A stretch of 5,249 bases of DNA from Deltaproteobacteria bacterium (GTDB lineage Bacteria; Desulfobacterota; Desulfovibrionia; Desulfovibrionales; Desulfovibrionaceae): assembly GCA_025350085.1 (NCBI GenBank), contig JANXYI010000244.1, positions 1 to 5,249 of the forward strand. The letters run 5' to 3'. The notes under the pieces were generated by a model. It ran no database searches. It had not been told where the DNA came from and saw only the letters and a program-made list of their open reading frames with translations. The translations under genes were made by a program, and so were the position numbers. How positions within the stretch are numbered: the stretch's first letter is position 1; each line of letters begins with the position of its first letter. Of the stretch, positions 1-5,249 are shown one piece after another.

Positions 1-592
1 CATCGCCGACTTCTTCCGCCTGGAGGAATACTCGGCCTACATCTGGACCGGCCACAACCGCTTTCCCACCAACACCCCGGGCTGGTGGGGCGGGGCGCAT
101 CCCTTCACGCTGCTGGACTGGTCCATCGTGCACAACGGCGAGATCAGCTCGTATGGCATCAACCGCAGGTATCTCTGCGAGCGCGACTACCTGTGCACGC
201 TCATGACCGACACCGAGGTCGTGGCCTACCTGCTGGATCTGCTCATCCGCAAGCACGGGCTCAGTAAGGAGATGGCCTGCAAGGTCTTTGCCCCGCCCTT
301 CTGGGACGAGATCGCGCGCATGCCCAAGCAGGAGAAAGAGGCTTACACAGCGCTGCGCATGGTCTACGGCCAGGCGCTCTTGAACGGTCCCTTTGCCATC
401 CTCGTGGCCGACAACACCGGGCTCTTCGGCCTGAACGACCGCATCAAGCTGCGGCCGCTGGTGGTTGCCGAGAAGGACGACATGGTCTTCATGTCGAGCG
501 AGGAGAGCGCCATCCGCGAAGTGCAGCCCGAGCTGGACCGCGTGTGGATGCCCAAGGCTGGCGAACCGGTTATCGTGCATCTGGAGGCGTAA
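1..592 (+). CDS. Class II glutamine amidotransferase subunit of a split glutamate synthase (C-terminal part, 5' end outside window)
   Basis: The open frame enters from the left edge (first whole codon at base 2) and ends at TAA 590-592, giving 196 visible residues. It matches the Ntn-hydrolase amidotransferase domain of glutamate synthase, which releases ammonia from glutamine. Visible hallmarks are the [19 protein letters not shown] stretch (residues about 17-35), the HNGEIS loop (44-49), whose Asn-Gly forms the oxyanion region in this family, and TDTEV (69-73), equivalent to the glutamine-binding acidic motif. The catalytic N-terminal Cys lies outside the window. The protein ends straight after the amidotransferase fold, so it is a stand-alone subunit and not the long GltB fusion of enteric bacteria. 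The GXGXG subunit follows 5 bases later, which supports a glutamate synthase role over PurF, AsnB or GlmS. The exact substrate partner is inferred. An ATG at base 128 lies inside the conserved domain and is not the start. Confidence 0.9.
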   Translation, partial: IADFFRLEEYSAYIWTGHNRFPTNTPGWWGGAHPFTLLDWSIVHNGEISSYGINRRYLCERDYLCTLMTDTEVVAYLLDLLIRKHGLSKEMACKVFAPPFWDEIARMPKQEKEAYTALRMVYGQALLNGPFAILVADNTGLFGLNDRIKLRPLVVAEKDDMVFMSSEESAIREVQPELDRVWMPKAGEPVIVHLEA

Positions 593-597
593 GGATC
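583..597 (+). promoter_or_regulatory. Ribosome binding site that decides the GXGXG subunit start
   Basis: GGAGG at 583-587 lies in the last codons of the amidotransferase gene, 10 bases before ATG 598; the stop codon and the AGGA that follows add further purine-rich sequence. It supports ATG 598 over the in-frame ATG at 544, which would overlap the upstream gene by about 49 bases. The arrangement suggests translational coupling of the two subunits. Confidence 0.6.
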
Positions 598-1350
598 ATG
601 GCCAAGAAAGTTACCCTGGACGCGAGCGGCATCTACTACCGCCAGTTCAATGAACAGATCCGCGAGGCCGTGGCCGCTGGCGCCACTGACCTTGTGTTGC
701 AGAATGTGAACGGCCAGCGCTACCTGGCCGGAGCCCTGGAAGGCGATGTGAACATCGAGATCCAGGGCGTGCCGGGACAGGACATGTGCTCGTTCATGCG
801 CGGCCCCAAGGTCCGCGTGAAGGCCAATGCCCAGGACGGCGTGGGCAACACCATGGACGACGGGACCGTGGTCATCGAGGGCCTGGCCGGAGACGTGGTG
901 GGCTACGCCATGCGCGGCGGCAAGATCTTCATCAAGGGCGACGTGGGCTACCGCGTGGGCATCCACATGAAGGCCTACATGGAGAAGCTGCCGACCATCG
1001 TCATTGGCGGCAAGGCCGGGGACTTCCTCGGCGAATACATGGCCGGCGGAATCATTTTGCTTCTCGGAATGTATTCTGATAAGCCTTCCGAACCGATAAC
1101 GGGCCGCAGCCTGGGCACGGGCATGCACGGCGGCGTGATCTACGTCCGCGGCGGGGTGCCCAAGGAGCAGATCGGCCCGGGCCTGACGACGCAGCCGGTG
1201 GACGACGCGGACAAGGCCGCCATCGAGGGCATCGTCAAGGACTACGCCAAGGAGCTTGGGCTGGACGCCAAGGCCATCCTGGCGTCGGATTTCGTCAAGA
1301 TCAAGCCTTTCTCCCATCGTCCGTACGGCAATTTGTACGTTCCGGCCTAG
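598..1350 (+). CDS. Glutamate synthase GXGXG-domain subunit (alpha subunit C-terminal type)
   Basis: This 250-aa protein is a stand-alone version of the C-terminal right-handed beta-helix domain of large GltB proteins. That domain is structural: in the fused enzyme it packs between the amidotransferase and FMN domains and helps hold the ammonia channel. The core (about residues 50-187) shows repeats of roughly 18-20 residues with spaced glycines, for example GLAGDVVGYAMRGGKIFIKG (95-114), then GGKAGDFLGEYMAGG (137-151) and GRSLGTGMHGGVIYVRGG (169-186). The tail (about 198-250) is a helical, lysine-rich segment ending in HRPYGNLYVPA. FwdC/FmdC of formylmethanofuran dehydrogenase share this fold, but the adjoining glutamine amidotransferase gene favours glutamate synthase. 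I chose ATG 598 because it has its own Shine-Dalgarno sequence and avoids a long overlap. No signal peptide or membrane segment is seen, so it should be cytoplasmic. The FMN/Fe-S subunit is not in the window. Confidence 0.9.
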   Translation: MAKKVTLDASGIYYRQFNEQIREAVAAGATDLVLQNVNGQRYLAGALEGDVNIEIQGVPGQDMCSFMRGPKVRVKANAQDGVGNTMDDGTVVIEGLAGDVVGYAMRGGKIFIKGDVGYRVGIHMKAYMEKLPTIVIGGKAGDFLGEYMAGGIILLLGMYSDKPSEPITGRSLGTGMHGGVIYVRGGVPKEQIGPGLTTQPVDDADKAAIEGIVKDYAKELGLDAKAILASDFVKIKPFSHRPYGNLYVPA

Positions 1351-1403
1351 GAAGGGGAGGGGGCTCGCGCGTCTTTGCGCCCGCCAACCACAGGAGGAAA
1401 TCC
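1351..1403 (+). promoter_or_regulatory. Short gap with a strong Shine-Dalgarno sequence for yajC
   Basis: The 53 bases between the GXGXG gene and yajC hold AGGAGG at 1392-1397, six bases before ATG 1404, a near-ideal ribosome binding site. No convincing terminator or sigma-70 promoter is visible; there is only a weak GCGC/GCGC pairing around 1367-1380. The Sec genes may therefore be partly read through from the glutamate synthase genes, but a promoter type not recognisable by eye cannot be excluded. Confidence 0.6.
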
Positions 1404-1757
1404 ATGCTGTTTGACAATTTCGCGTTCGCCATGGGCGGAGCCGCCGGAAACGGCGGCGGGCAGGGCAACCCCCTGAGCGCCTTTGTTCCGCTCATTCTCA
1501 TGTTCGCCATCTTCTACTTCCTGCTCATCCGGCCGCAGCAGAAAAAGGCCAAGCAGCACAAAGAGATGATCGGCAACCTCAAGATCGGCGACCGCATTGT
1601 CACCAACGGCGGCATTTACGGCACCATCGTGCGCATGAAGGATACCACCATAATCCTTGAGATTGCCGAGAAGGTGCAGGTCGAAATGCTGCGCAACACC
1701 GTGGCCGACAAGGCCGACGCCTTTGACAAGCTGGAAAAGGAAAAGCAGGGCAAGTAA
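1404..1757 (+). CDS. yajC: Preprotein translocase accessory subunit YajC
   Basis: This 117-aa single-pass inner membrane protein belongs to the SecDF-YajC complex, which associates with SecYEG (and with YidC in E. coli). After a short glycine-rich N-terminus (residues 10-22) comes one hydrophobic helix (about 24-42), followed directly by the family signature FYFLLIRPQQKKAKQHKEMI (37-56). The cytoplasmic small beta domain includes LKIGDRIVTNGGIYGTIVRM (59-78), which is very typical of YajC. The tail (about 100-117) is charged and probably helical. Length is normal for the family (about 85-120 aa). The start is fixed by AGGAGG six bases upstream. It is first in the yajC-secD-secF cluster, the usual order in many bacteria. 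The precise biochemical role of YajC is not established even in model organisms. Confidence 0.97.
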   Translation: MLFDNFAFAMGGAAGNGGGQGNPLSAFVPLILMFAIFYFLLIRPQQKKAKQHKEMIGNLKIGDRIVTNGGIYGTIVRMKDTTIILEIAEKVQVEMLRNTVADKADAFDKLEKEKQGK

Positions 1758-1791
1758 ACTTTTCCTTTGATTTTCAGCCGAAAGGCAGATA

Positions 1792-1830
1792 CGCGGACCT
1801 GGGGAAGCGCCTGGGTCCGCGCTTGTCTTT
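1792..1830 (+). terminator. Hairpin with T-rich tail between yajC and secD (possible attenuator)
   Basis: Bases 1792-1803 pair with 1810-1821: eight Watson-Crick pairs (CGCGGACC with GGTCCGCG), two G-U pairs, then two G-C pairs, around a six-base loop. The next nine bases (1822-1830) contain six T but are interrupted by C and G. This resembles an intrinsic terminator with an imperfect tail, so partial termination is more likely than complete. It sits in the only sizeable gap (116 bases) of the Sec cluster. It could lower secDF expression relative to yajC, protect the 3' end of a yajC transcript, or both. Function is inferred from the fold alone. Confidence 0.55.
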
Positions 1831-1862
1831 CACCCCGATTGTTTTGTGAAGCCTGTTCGTTA

Positions 1863-1868
1863 AGGGAG
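1863..1868 (+). promoter_or_regulatory. Shine-Dalgarno sequence of secD
   Basis: AGGGAG ends five bases before ATG 1874 and supports that start. The next in-frame ATG candidates lie inside the conserved protein, and the first transmembrane helix begins about ten residues after ATG 1874, as expected for SecD. Confidence 0.7.
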
Positions 1869-1873
1869 AGTAC

Positions 1874-3475
1874 ATGAATCTTTCGTTGCGCACGCGCATC
1901 TACCTTACCGCCGTGGTCCTGGTTGTGGCCCTGGTTCTGGTTCTGCCCTCAGTGCCGGGCATCAAGAACACTTTGTTGGGCAGGATACTGCCGGATAAGG
2001 CCATAAATCTTGGTCTGGATCTCAAAGGTGGCATCCACCTTACGCTTGGTGTGGACGTGGACAAAGCCTTTGAAAACGCTATGGCCAACATGGGCCAGGA
2101 CATCAAGACCACGGCTCGAGATAATAATCTGTCGGTCTTAAAGCCCACAATATTTTCAGGCGCCCGAATGGAGACGGTCCTTATTGGGGCTAGTAACCAA
2201 GAAGCCTTTGAGAAACTACTGAGCAAGCAATTTCACACTCTTAGAATTGATGTTAAGGAAGTGCAGCCTGACGATAAAGTCAAGTATCAACTGTCAATGA
2301 CACCAACCGACAAGAAGCATTTGCTTAAATTAATTCAAGATCAGACTGTTCAGGCAATTCGAAATAGAATGGATAGCACTGGAGTTCGTGAGCCAGATAT
2401 TCGTACACAGGAAGGGAACCGCATCCAAGTTCAGCTCCCTGGTATACATGACCCTGAAAAGGCCATCGAAGATATACGCAGAACTGGACACCTTGAATTT
2501 AAGGTGGTGGATGATACTGTGGACCCAGTGCAGATCCAGCAGGGTCTTCTGAGTCCTGGACGTGAACTCGCAGTACTTAAACAGCCTCGCCCCGATGGCA
2601 CATTCTTAGATGTACCCATTGTGCTCAAGAAAGAGGCGGTGATGACCGGCGAAAGCATTACCGACGCCCGCGCCACCATCGAGCAGAACAACAACCAGTT
2701 TTCCGTGAGCCTGACCTTCAATGCGCGGGGCGCCAAGCTCTTTGAGCGCGTCACCGAGGAGAACATCAAGAAGCGCCTGGCCATCGTGCTTGATGGGAAG
2801 GTCTATTCCGCGCCGGTGATCCAGGACAAGATCTCGGGCGGCAAGGCCCAGATCACGGGCCGATTTACTCAGGATGAGGCTCATCGATTGGCAGTTGTTT
2901 TGCGTGATGCTTTGCCCGCACCGGTCAACGTGCTTGAGCAGCGCACGGTCGGCCCGACTCTGGGCCAGGAGTCCATCGACGCCGGCATGCTGGCCACGGG
3001 CATCGCGGCCCTGGCCATCATTCTGTTCATGGCCCTGTACTACAGCACCGCCGGCATTTTCGCCGACTTCGTGCTGCTTTTGAACATCGTGCTGACCATG
3101 GCCGGGCTGGCCGCCTTTGGCGCCACGCTTACCCTGCCGGGCATCGCGGGCATCATCCTGACCATCGCCATGGCTGTCGACGCCAACGTGCTCATCTACG
3201 AGCGCATCCGCGAGGAGCTGCGCAAGGGTGTGCGCCCCTCCGAGGCCGTGGACAAGGGCTATGCCAAGGCCACCCTGACCATCCTGGACTCCAACACCAC
3301 CAACGTCATCGTGGCCATCATCCTCTACCAGTTCGGCACCGGGCCCATCCGCGGCTTTGCCGTGACCCTGGTGCTCGGCATTCTCATGAGCATGTTCACG
3401 GCCATCTTTGTTTCGCGCATCATGTTCGACCTGTACCTGTCCAAACGTTCGGCCGACGCGCCCGTGAGCATCTAA
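1874..3475 (+). CDS. secD: Protein translocase subunit SecD
   Basis: This 533-aa inner membrane protein is an RND-superfamily member that, with SecF, uses the proton motive force to drive late steps of SecYEG protein export on the periplasmic side. TM1 is at about residues 10-28, followed by the SecD signature INLGLDLKGGIHLTLGVDVD (44-63). The large periplasmic domain holds TGVREPDIRTQEGNRIQVQL (169-188), LEFKVVDD (207-214) and GKVYSAPVIQDKISGG (308-323). After VGPTLGQESIDAG (359-371) come five further helices (about 372-520). These include GIAGIILTIAMAVDANVLIY (423-442), whose Asp436 aligns with the TM4 aspartate required for proton-driven function (E. coli D519, T. thermophilus D340), and then ERIREELRKG and LDSNTTNVIV. 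Length is typical of free-standing SecD. Base composition is odd: codons for about residues 36-256 are much richer in A/T-ending and rare codons than the rest, yet the protein motifs are intact. It lies nine bases upstream of secF. Confidence 0.97.
   Translation: MNLSLRTRIYLTAVVLVVALVLVLPSVPGIKNTLLGRILPDKAINLGLDLKGGIHLTLGVDVDKAFENAMANMGQDIKTTARDNNLSVLKPTIFSGARMETVLIGASNQEAFEKLLSKQFHTLRIDVKEVQPDDKVKYQLSMTPTDKKHLLKLIQDQTVQAIRNRMDSTGVREPDIRTQEGNRIQVQLPGIHDPEKAIEDIRRTGHLEFKVVDDTVDPVQIQQGLLSPGRELAVLKQPRPDGTFLDVPIVLKKEAVMTGESITDARATIEQNNNQFSVSLTFNARGAKLFERVTEENIKKRLAIVLDGKVYSAPVIQDKISGGKAQITGRFTQDEAHRLAVVLRDALPAPVNVLEQRTVGPTLGQESIDAGMLATGIAALAIILFMALYYSTAGIFADFVLLLNIVLTMAGLAAFGATLTLPGIAGIILTIAMAVDANVLIYERIREELRKGVRPSEAVDKGYAKATLTILDSNTTNVIVAIILYQFGTGPIRGFAVTLVLGILMSMFTAIFVSRIMFDLYLSKRSADAPVSI
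2101..2640. other. Low-GC, atypical-codon island inside secD
   Basis: A hand count gives about 45% G+C for 2101-2580, with a minimum near 35% at 2281-2340, against 63% at 2701-2760. Of the 57 secD codons from 2291 to 2461, 21 end in G or C, whereas 48 of 50 codons from 3182 to 3331 do. Codons rare elsewhere in the window, such as AGA, ATA, CGA, CTA and TTA, cluster here. The segment encodes about residues 77-256 of the periplasmic domain. The frame is unbroken. The left edge is gradual from about 1980; the right edge near 2640 is sharper. Confidence 0.75.
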
Positions 3476-3484
3476 GGAGCGATC
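3474..3484 (+). promoter_or_regulatory. Shine-Dalgarno sequence of secF overlapping the secD stop
   Basis: AAGGAG at 3474-3479 begins within the secD stop codon (3473-3475) and ends five bases before the secF ATG at 3485. The close junction indicates co-transcription and probable translational coupling, which suits proteins that form a stoichiometric complex. Confidence 0.75.
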
Positions 3485-4573
3485 ATGAGCTTTTCATTCA
3501 TCAAGCATGAAACGAACATAGATTTCATCGGGTTCCGGTACTACGCCTTCGCCATCTCCGCGCTCATGATCATCATCGGCGGCATCTCGCTGACTATGAA
3601 GGGCGGCCCGCGCTACGGCATCGACTTCGCGGGCGGCGTGATCATCCAGGCCAAGTTTGCTGCCCCCACGGAGCTCGAACAGGTCAAGAAGGTGCTGGAG
3701 GCCACGAACCTGCCCGGGCTTGTGGTGCAGCAGATGGGCCAGGTCCGCGACAACGACTTCCTGGTGCGCACCTCCACCACGGACGACTCCAGCCAGGCCG
3801 TGCAGAAGACCGTGGCCGCGGCGCTCGACACCGCCTTTGCAGGCAACAAGTACGAGTTCAAGCGCATCGAGATGGTCGGGCCCAAGGTCGGCGAGGACCT
3901 GCGCGGCAAGGCGCTGGAGGCCATGTATTTCGCCATCCTGCTCATCGCCATCTACATCTCCGGCCGCTTCGAGCACCGCTGGATGGCCGCCGGGATCATG
4001 GCTGCCGGGCTTTTTGCCGGCATCACGGCCCTGCAATACCTGAATGCCCCGCAGGTCTGGCTGGTGCTGGGCGCGCTCATCATCACGCTCGCCCTGTGCT
4101 TTGTCTTGCGACTAAATTACGCGCTCGGGGCCATCGTGGCGCTCATCCACGACGTGCTGACCACCGTGGGCATCTTCTCCATCCTGAATAAGGAATTCGA
4201 CCTGACCATCATCGCGGCGCTGTTGACCTTGATCGGCTTCTCGCTGAACGACACCATCATCGTCTACGACCGCATCCGCGAGACCCGCGGGCAGAAGACC
4301 GGGGAGTCCCTGCCGGTGATCATCAACCGCAGCGTGAACCAGACCCTGTCGCGCACCATCCTGACCTCGGGCCTGGCCTTCCTGGCCGTGAGCAGCCTGT
4401 ACTTCTTCGGCGGCGCCGTGATCCACGACTTTGCCCTGGCCATGCTCATCGGCATCGTGGTCGGCACCTATTCCTCCATCTATGTGGCCGCCCCGTTCAT
4501 CATCAGCCTGACCAAGCCCGACGCCGACGAGTTCGTCCCGGCCCCGGGCAAGGCCAAGGCCAGGACGGCCTAG
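3485..4573 (+). CDS. secF: Protein translocase subunit SecF, with an apparent extra pair of membrane helices
   Basis: This 362-aa inner membrane partner of SecD completes the proton-driven RND-type complex that assists SecYEG. TM1 is at about residues 18-38, then GGPRYGIDFAGGVIIQAKF (40-58), the SecF signature. The periplasmic domain (about 57-135) ends in MVGPKVGEDLRGKALEAM (130-147), leading into TM2. Further on come YALGAIVALIHDVLTT (212-227), EFDLTIIAALLTLIGFSLND (237-256), DTIIVYDRIRE (256-266) and VNQTLSRTILTSG (284-296), all diagnostic; Asp256 and Arg290 fall at positions conserved in the family. The last helices run to about 343 and the tail is short and charged. E. coli SecF is 323 aa. 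The extra length lies mostly at about 167-209, between the usual TM2 and TM3, and contains two hydrophobic stretches, predicting eight helices in place of six. The start is supported by AAGGAG upstream. A strong terminator follows the stop. Confidence 0.97.
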   Translation: MSFSFIKHETNIDFIGFRYYAFAISALMIIIGGISLTMKGGPRYGIDFAGGVIIQAKFAAPTELEQVKKVLEATNLPGLVVQQMGQVRDNDFLVRTSTTDDSSQAVQKTVAAALDTAFAGNKYEFKRIEMVGPKVGEDLRGKALEAMYFAILLIAIYISGRFEHRWMAAGIMAAGLFAGITALQYLNAPQVWLVLGALIITLALCFVLRLNYALGAIVALIHDVLTTVGIFSILNKEFDLTIIAALLTLIGFSLNDTIIVYDRIRETRGQKTGESLPVIINRSVNQTLSRTILTSGLAFLAVSSLYFFGGAVIHDFALAMLIGIVVGTYSSIYVAAPFIISLTKPDADEFVPAPGKAKARTA

Positions 4574-4597
4574 GCGCAGACCACAAGGTCCAACGAG

Positions 4598-4632
4598 AAA
4601 GCCCCCCTTCCTTGCGGAAGAGGGGCTTTTTT
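4598..4632 (+). terminator. Strong intrinsic terminator after secF
   Basis: Bases 4598-4611 pair with 4616-4629 around a TTGC loop, with a single C/A mismatch (4606/4621). The stem includes GCCCC with GGGGC and CCTTCC-type pairing near the loop, and it runs into six T residues (4627-4632). It lies 24 bases after the secF stop, ending the yajC-secD-secF transcript. Read from the other strand, the stem is followed by TTTCTCGTT, so it might also act, more weakly, on the convergent adk transcript. Confidence 0.92.
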
Positions 4633-4674
4633 GCGTCGTGAGGCTGTCGGCTTGCAGCTGGCTGACTTGCAGCA

Positions 4675-4693
4675 GATCAGCCTACAGCTGATC
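4675..4693 (-). other. Small inverted repeat spanning the adk stop codon
   Basis: GATCAGC (4675-4681) and GCTGATC (4687-4693) form a perfect seven-base inverted repeat with a five-base loop that contains the TAG stop of adk (4684-4682 on the minus strand). No T-tract follows on either strand, so it is not a classical terminator. It may be a chance structure or a minor 3'-end stem. Confidence 0.35.
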
Positions 4694-5249
4694 CAGCAGG
4701 GTCTTCTTGATGGAGTCGATGGAGCCTTCGCCGTTCAGCTCAATGTACTTGCAGGCGCCCTTGGCGGCCAGGGCCTTGTAGAAGTAGGCCGCGGCCATGG
4801 TGCCGGTCTTGGTGTCGTAGTAGATGTCATGGCGCTTGTCGATGGCGCCCTCGTCCTGGTCGTCGGCCCGCGCGGTCAGGGCGCCGCCGCAGACGCGGCA
4901 GACGTCGCCGTTCGGCTTGATGGCGTCGATGAAGATGTTGTTGGGGTGGTTGTTGTCATTGGCGCACAGGCGGCGGCCCATGATGCGGTTCTTGGCCACC
5001 TTGCGCGGCAGCAGGATCTCGATGACGAAGTCCAGCTTTTCGCCGCCCTTCTGCAGGGCTTCCCAGAGCTTCTCGGCCTGGACCAGGGAGCGGGGGAAGC
5101 CGTCCAGGAGCCAGCCGTTGGAGCTTGCGTTCTTGAGCACGTCGAGGACCATGGGGATGGTGATGTCGTCGGGCACCAGCTCGCCGCGGTTGATGAACTC
5201 CTTGGCCTTCAGACCGAGCTCGGTGCCGCCGCCGATGTGCTTGCGGAAG
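4682..5249 (-). CDS. adk: Adenylate kinase with Desulfovibrio-type metal-binding LID (N-terminus outside window)
   Basis: Adenylate kinase catalyses ATP + AMP = 2 ADP in the cytoplasm. The frame runs off the right edge; 188 residues are visible and about 34 are missing, including the Walker A P-loop. Visible landmarks, numbered from the first whole codon, are FRKHIGGGTELGLKAKEF (1-18) in the AMP-binding region, GELVPDD (22-28), DGFPRS (49-54) with the AMP-binding Arg, and RIMGRRL (88-94) opening the LID. TARADDQDEGAIDKRHDIYY follows (125-144), carrying the family's later arginines. The long LID has Cys95, His101, Cys117 and Cys120, a Cys-X5-His-X15-Cys-X2-Cys pattern reported to bind Zn, Co or Fe in the Desulfovibrio gigas enzyme. 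The C-terminus ends in KKTLLDQL before TAG. The GTG at 5176 is internal to a conserved motif and not a credible start. It converges with secF and has no functional link to it that I can see. Confidence 0.95.
   Translation of the reverse strand, partial: FRKHIGGGTELGLKAKEFINRGELVPDDITIPMVLDVLKNASSNGWLLDGFPRSLVQAEKLWEALQKGGEKLDFVIEILLPRKVAKNRIMGRRLCANDNNHPNNIFIDAIKPNGDVCRVCGGALTARADDQDEGAIDKRHDIYYDTKTGTMAAAYFYKALAAKGACKYIELNGEGSIDSIKKTLLDQL

Noticed and set aside
544..597. Upstream in-frame ATG at 544 as the start of the GXGXG subunit
   Set aside because: It would overlap the amidotransferase gene by 49 bases and add 18 residues that read as an out-of-frame shadow; ATG 598 has a Shine-Dalgarno sequence and gives the expected MAKKV-type start.
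1057..1085. Locally AT-rich stretch inside the GXGXG gene that might be an internal promoter
   Set aside because: TTGCTT has no -10 box at a suitable distance, and the bases encode a conserved beta-helix segment.
364..1317. Long antisense open frame (317 codons) opposite the glutamate synthase genes
   Set aside because: Its His/Ala/Val/Leu/Asp-rich, low-complexity protein is what the reverse complement of GC-rich, glycine-rich codons gives. The plus strand encodes two recognisable families over the same bases.
1767..1795. Possible sigma-70 promoter for secD (TTGATT with 17-base spacing to TACGCG)
   Set aside because: The -35-like box is fair, but the -10 candidate matches only at its first two bases and overlaps the hairpin stem; the support is too weak to list.
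2101..2640. The low-GC part of secD as an insertion sequence, intein or other mobile insertion
   Set aside because: The protein through this stretch is continuous and conserved SecD, with no intein splice motifs, target-site duplication or terminal inverted repeats, and the total length is normal.
1900..2784. Antisense open frames opposite secD, including in the low-GC island
   Set aside because: They match no family I recognise, lack ribosome binding sites, and the plus-strand SecD frame is continuous and conserved throughout, so the island is not an inserted gene.
3494..4036. Antisense 180-codon frame opposite secF
   Set aside because: It is a composition-driven shadow of the secF coding frame with no recognisable domain.

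Overview
The window looks like ordinary chromosomal DNA from a GC-rich member of the Desulfovibrionales (Desulfovibrio-like sulfate reducer). Three signs support this. The adenylate kinase carries the Cys-X5-His-X15-Cys-X2-Cys metal-binding LID described for Desulfovibrio gigas. Glutamate synthase is split into separate amidotransferase and GXGXG subunits. Most genes strongly prefer codons ending in G or C. The genus is an inference; no rRNA or other marker is present.

Layout. Bases 1-1350 hold the end of a glutamate-synthase-type locus: the C-terminal part of a class II glutamine amidotransferase subunit (5' end outside the window), then, after a 5-base gap, a complete 250-aa GXGXG beta-helix subunit. 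Bases 1404-4573 hold the Sec accessory cluster yajC, secD, secF on the same strand. A 116-base yajC-secD gap contains a strong hairpin; secD and secF are only 9 bases apart. A strong intrinsic terminator at 4598-4632 closes the cluster. From 4682 to the right edge, adenylate kinase (adk) runs on the minus strand, convergent with secF, with its N-terminal codons beyond the window.

How the genes work together. The first two encode parts of one multi-subunit enzyme that moves the glutamine amide nitrogen to 2-oxoglutarate; the FMN/Fe-S catalytic subunit is not in the window and probably lies upstream. YajC, SecD and SecF form the membrane complex that works with SecYEG and uses the proton motive force to help pull exported proteins across the inner membrane. 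Adk interconverts AMP, ATP and ADP and is unrelated to the other genes.

I see no mobile element, CRISPR array, tRNA, rRNA or clearly new system. The points worth a second look are a marked low-GC, altered-codon island inside the periplasmic domain of secD (about 1980-2640, with a smaller patch at 2861-2920), an apparent extra pair of membrane helices in SecF, the metal-binding LID of Adk, and the possible attenuator between yajC and secD.
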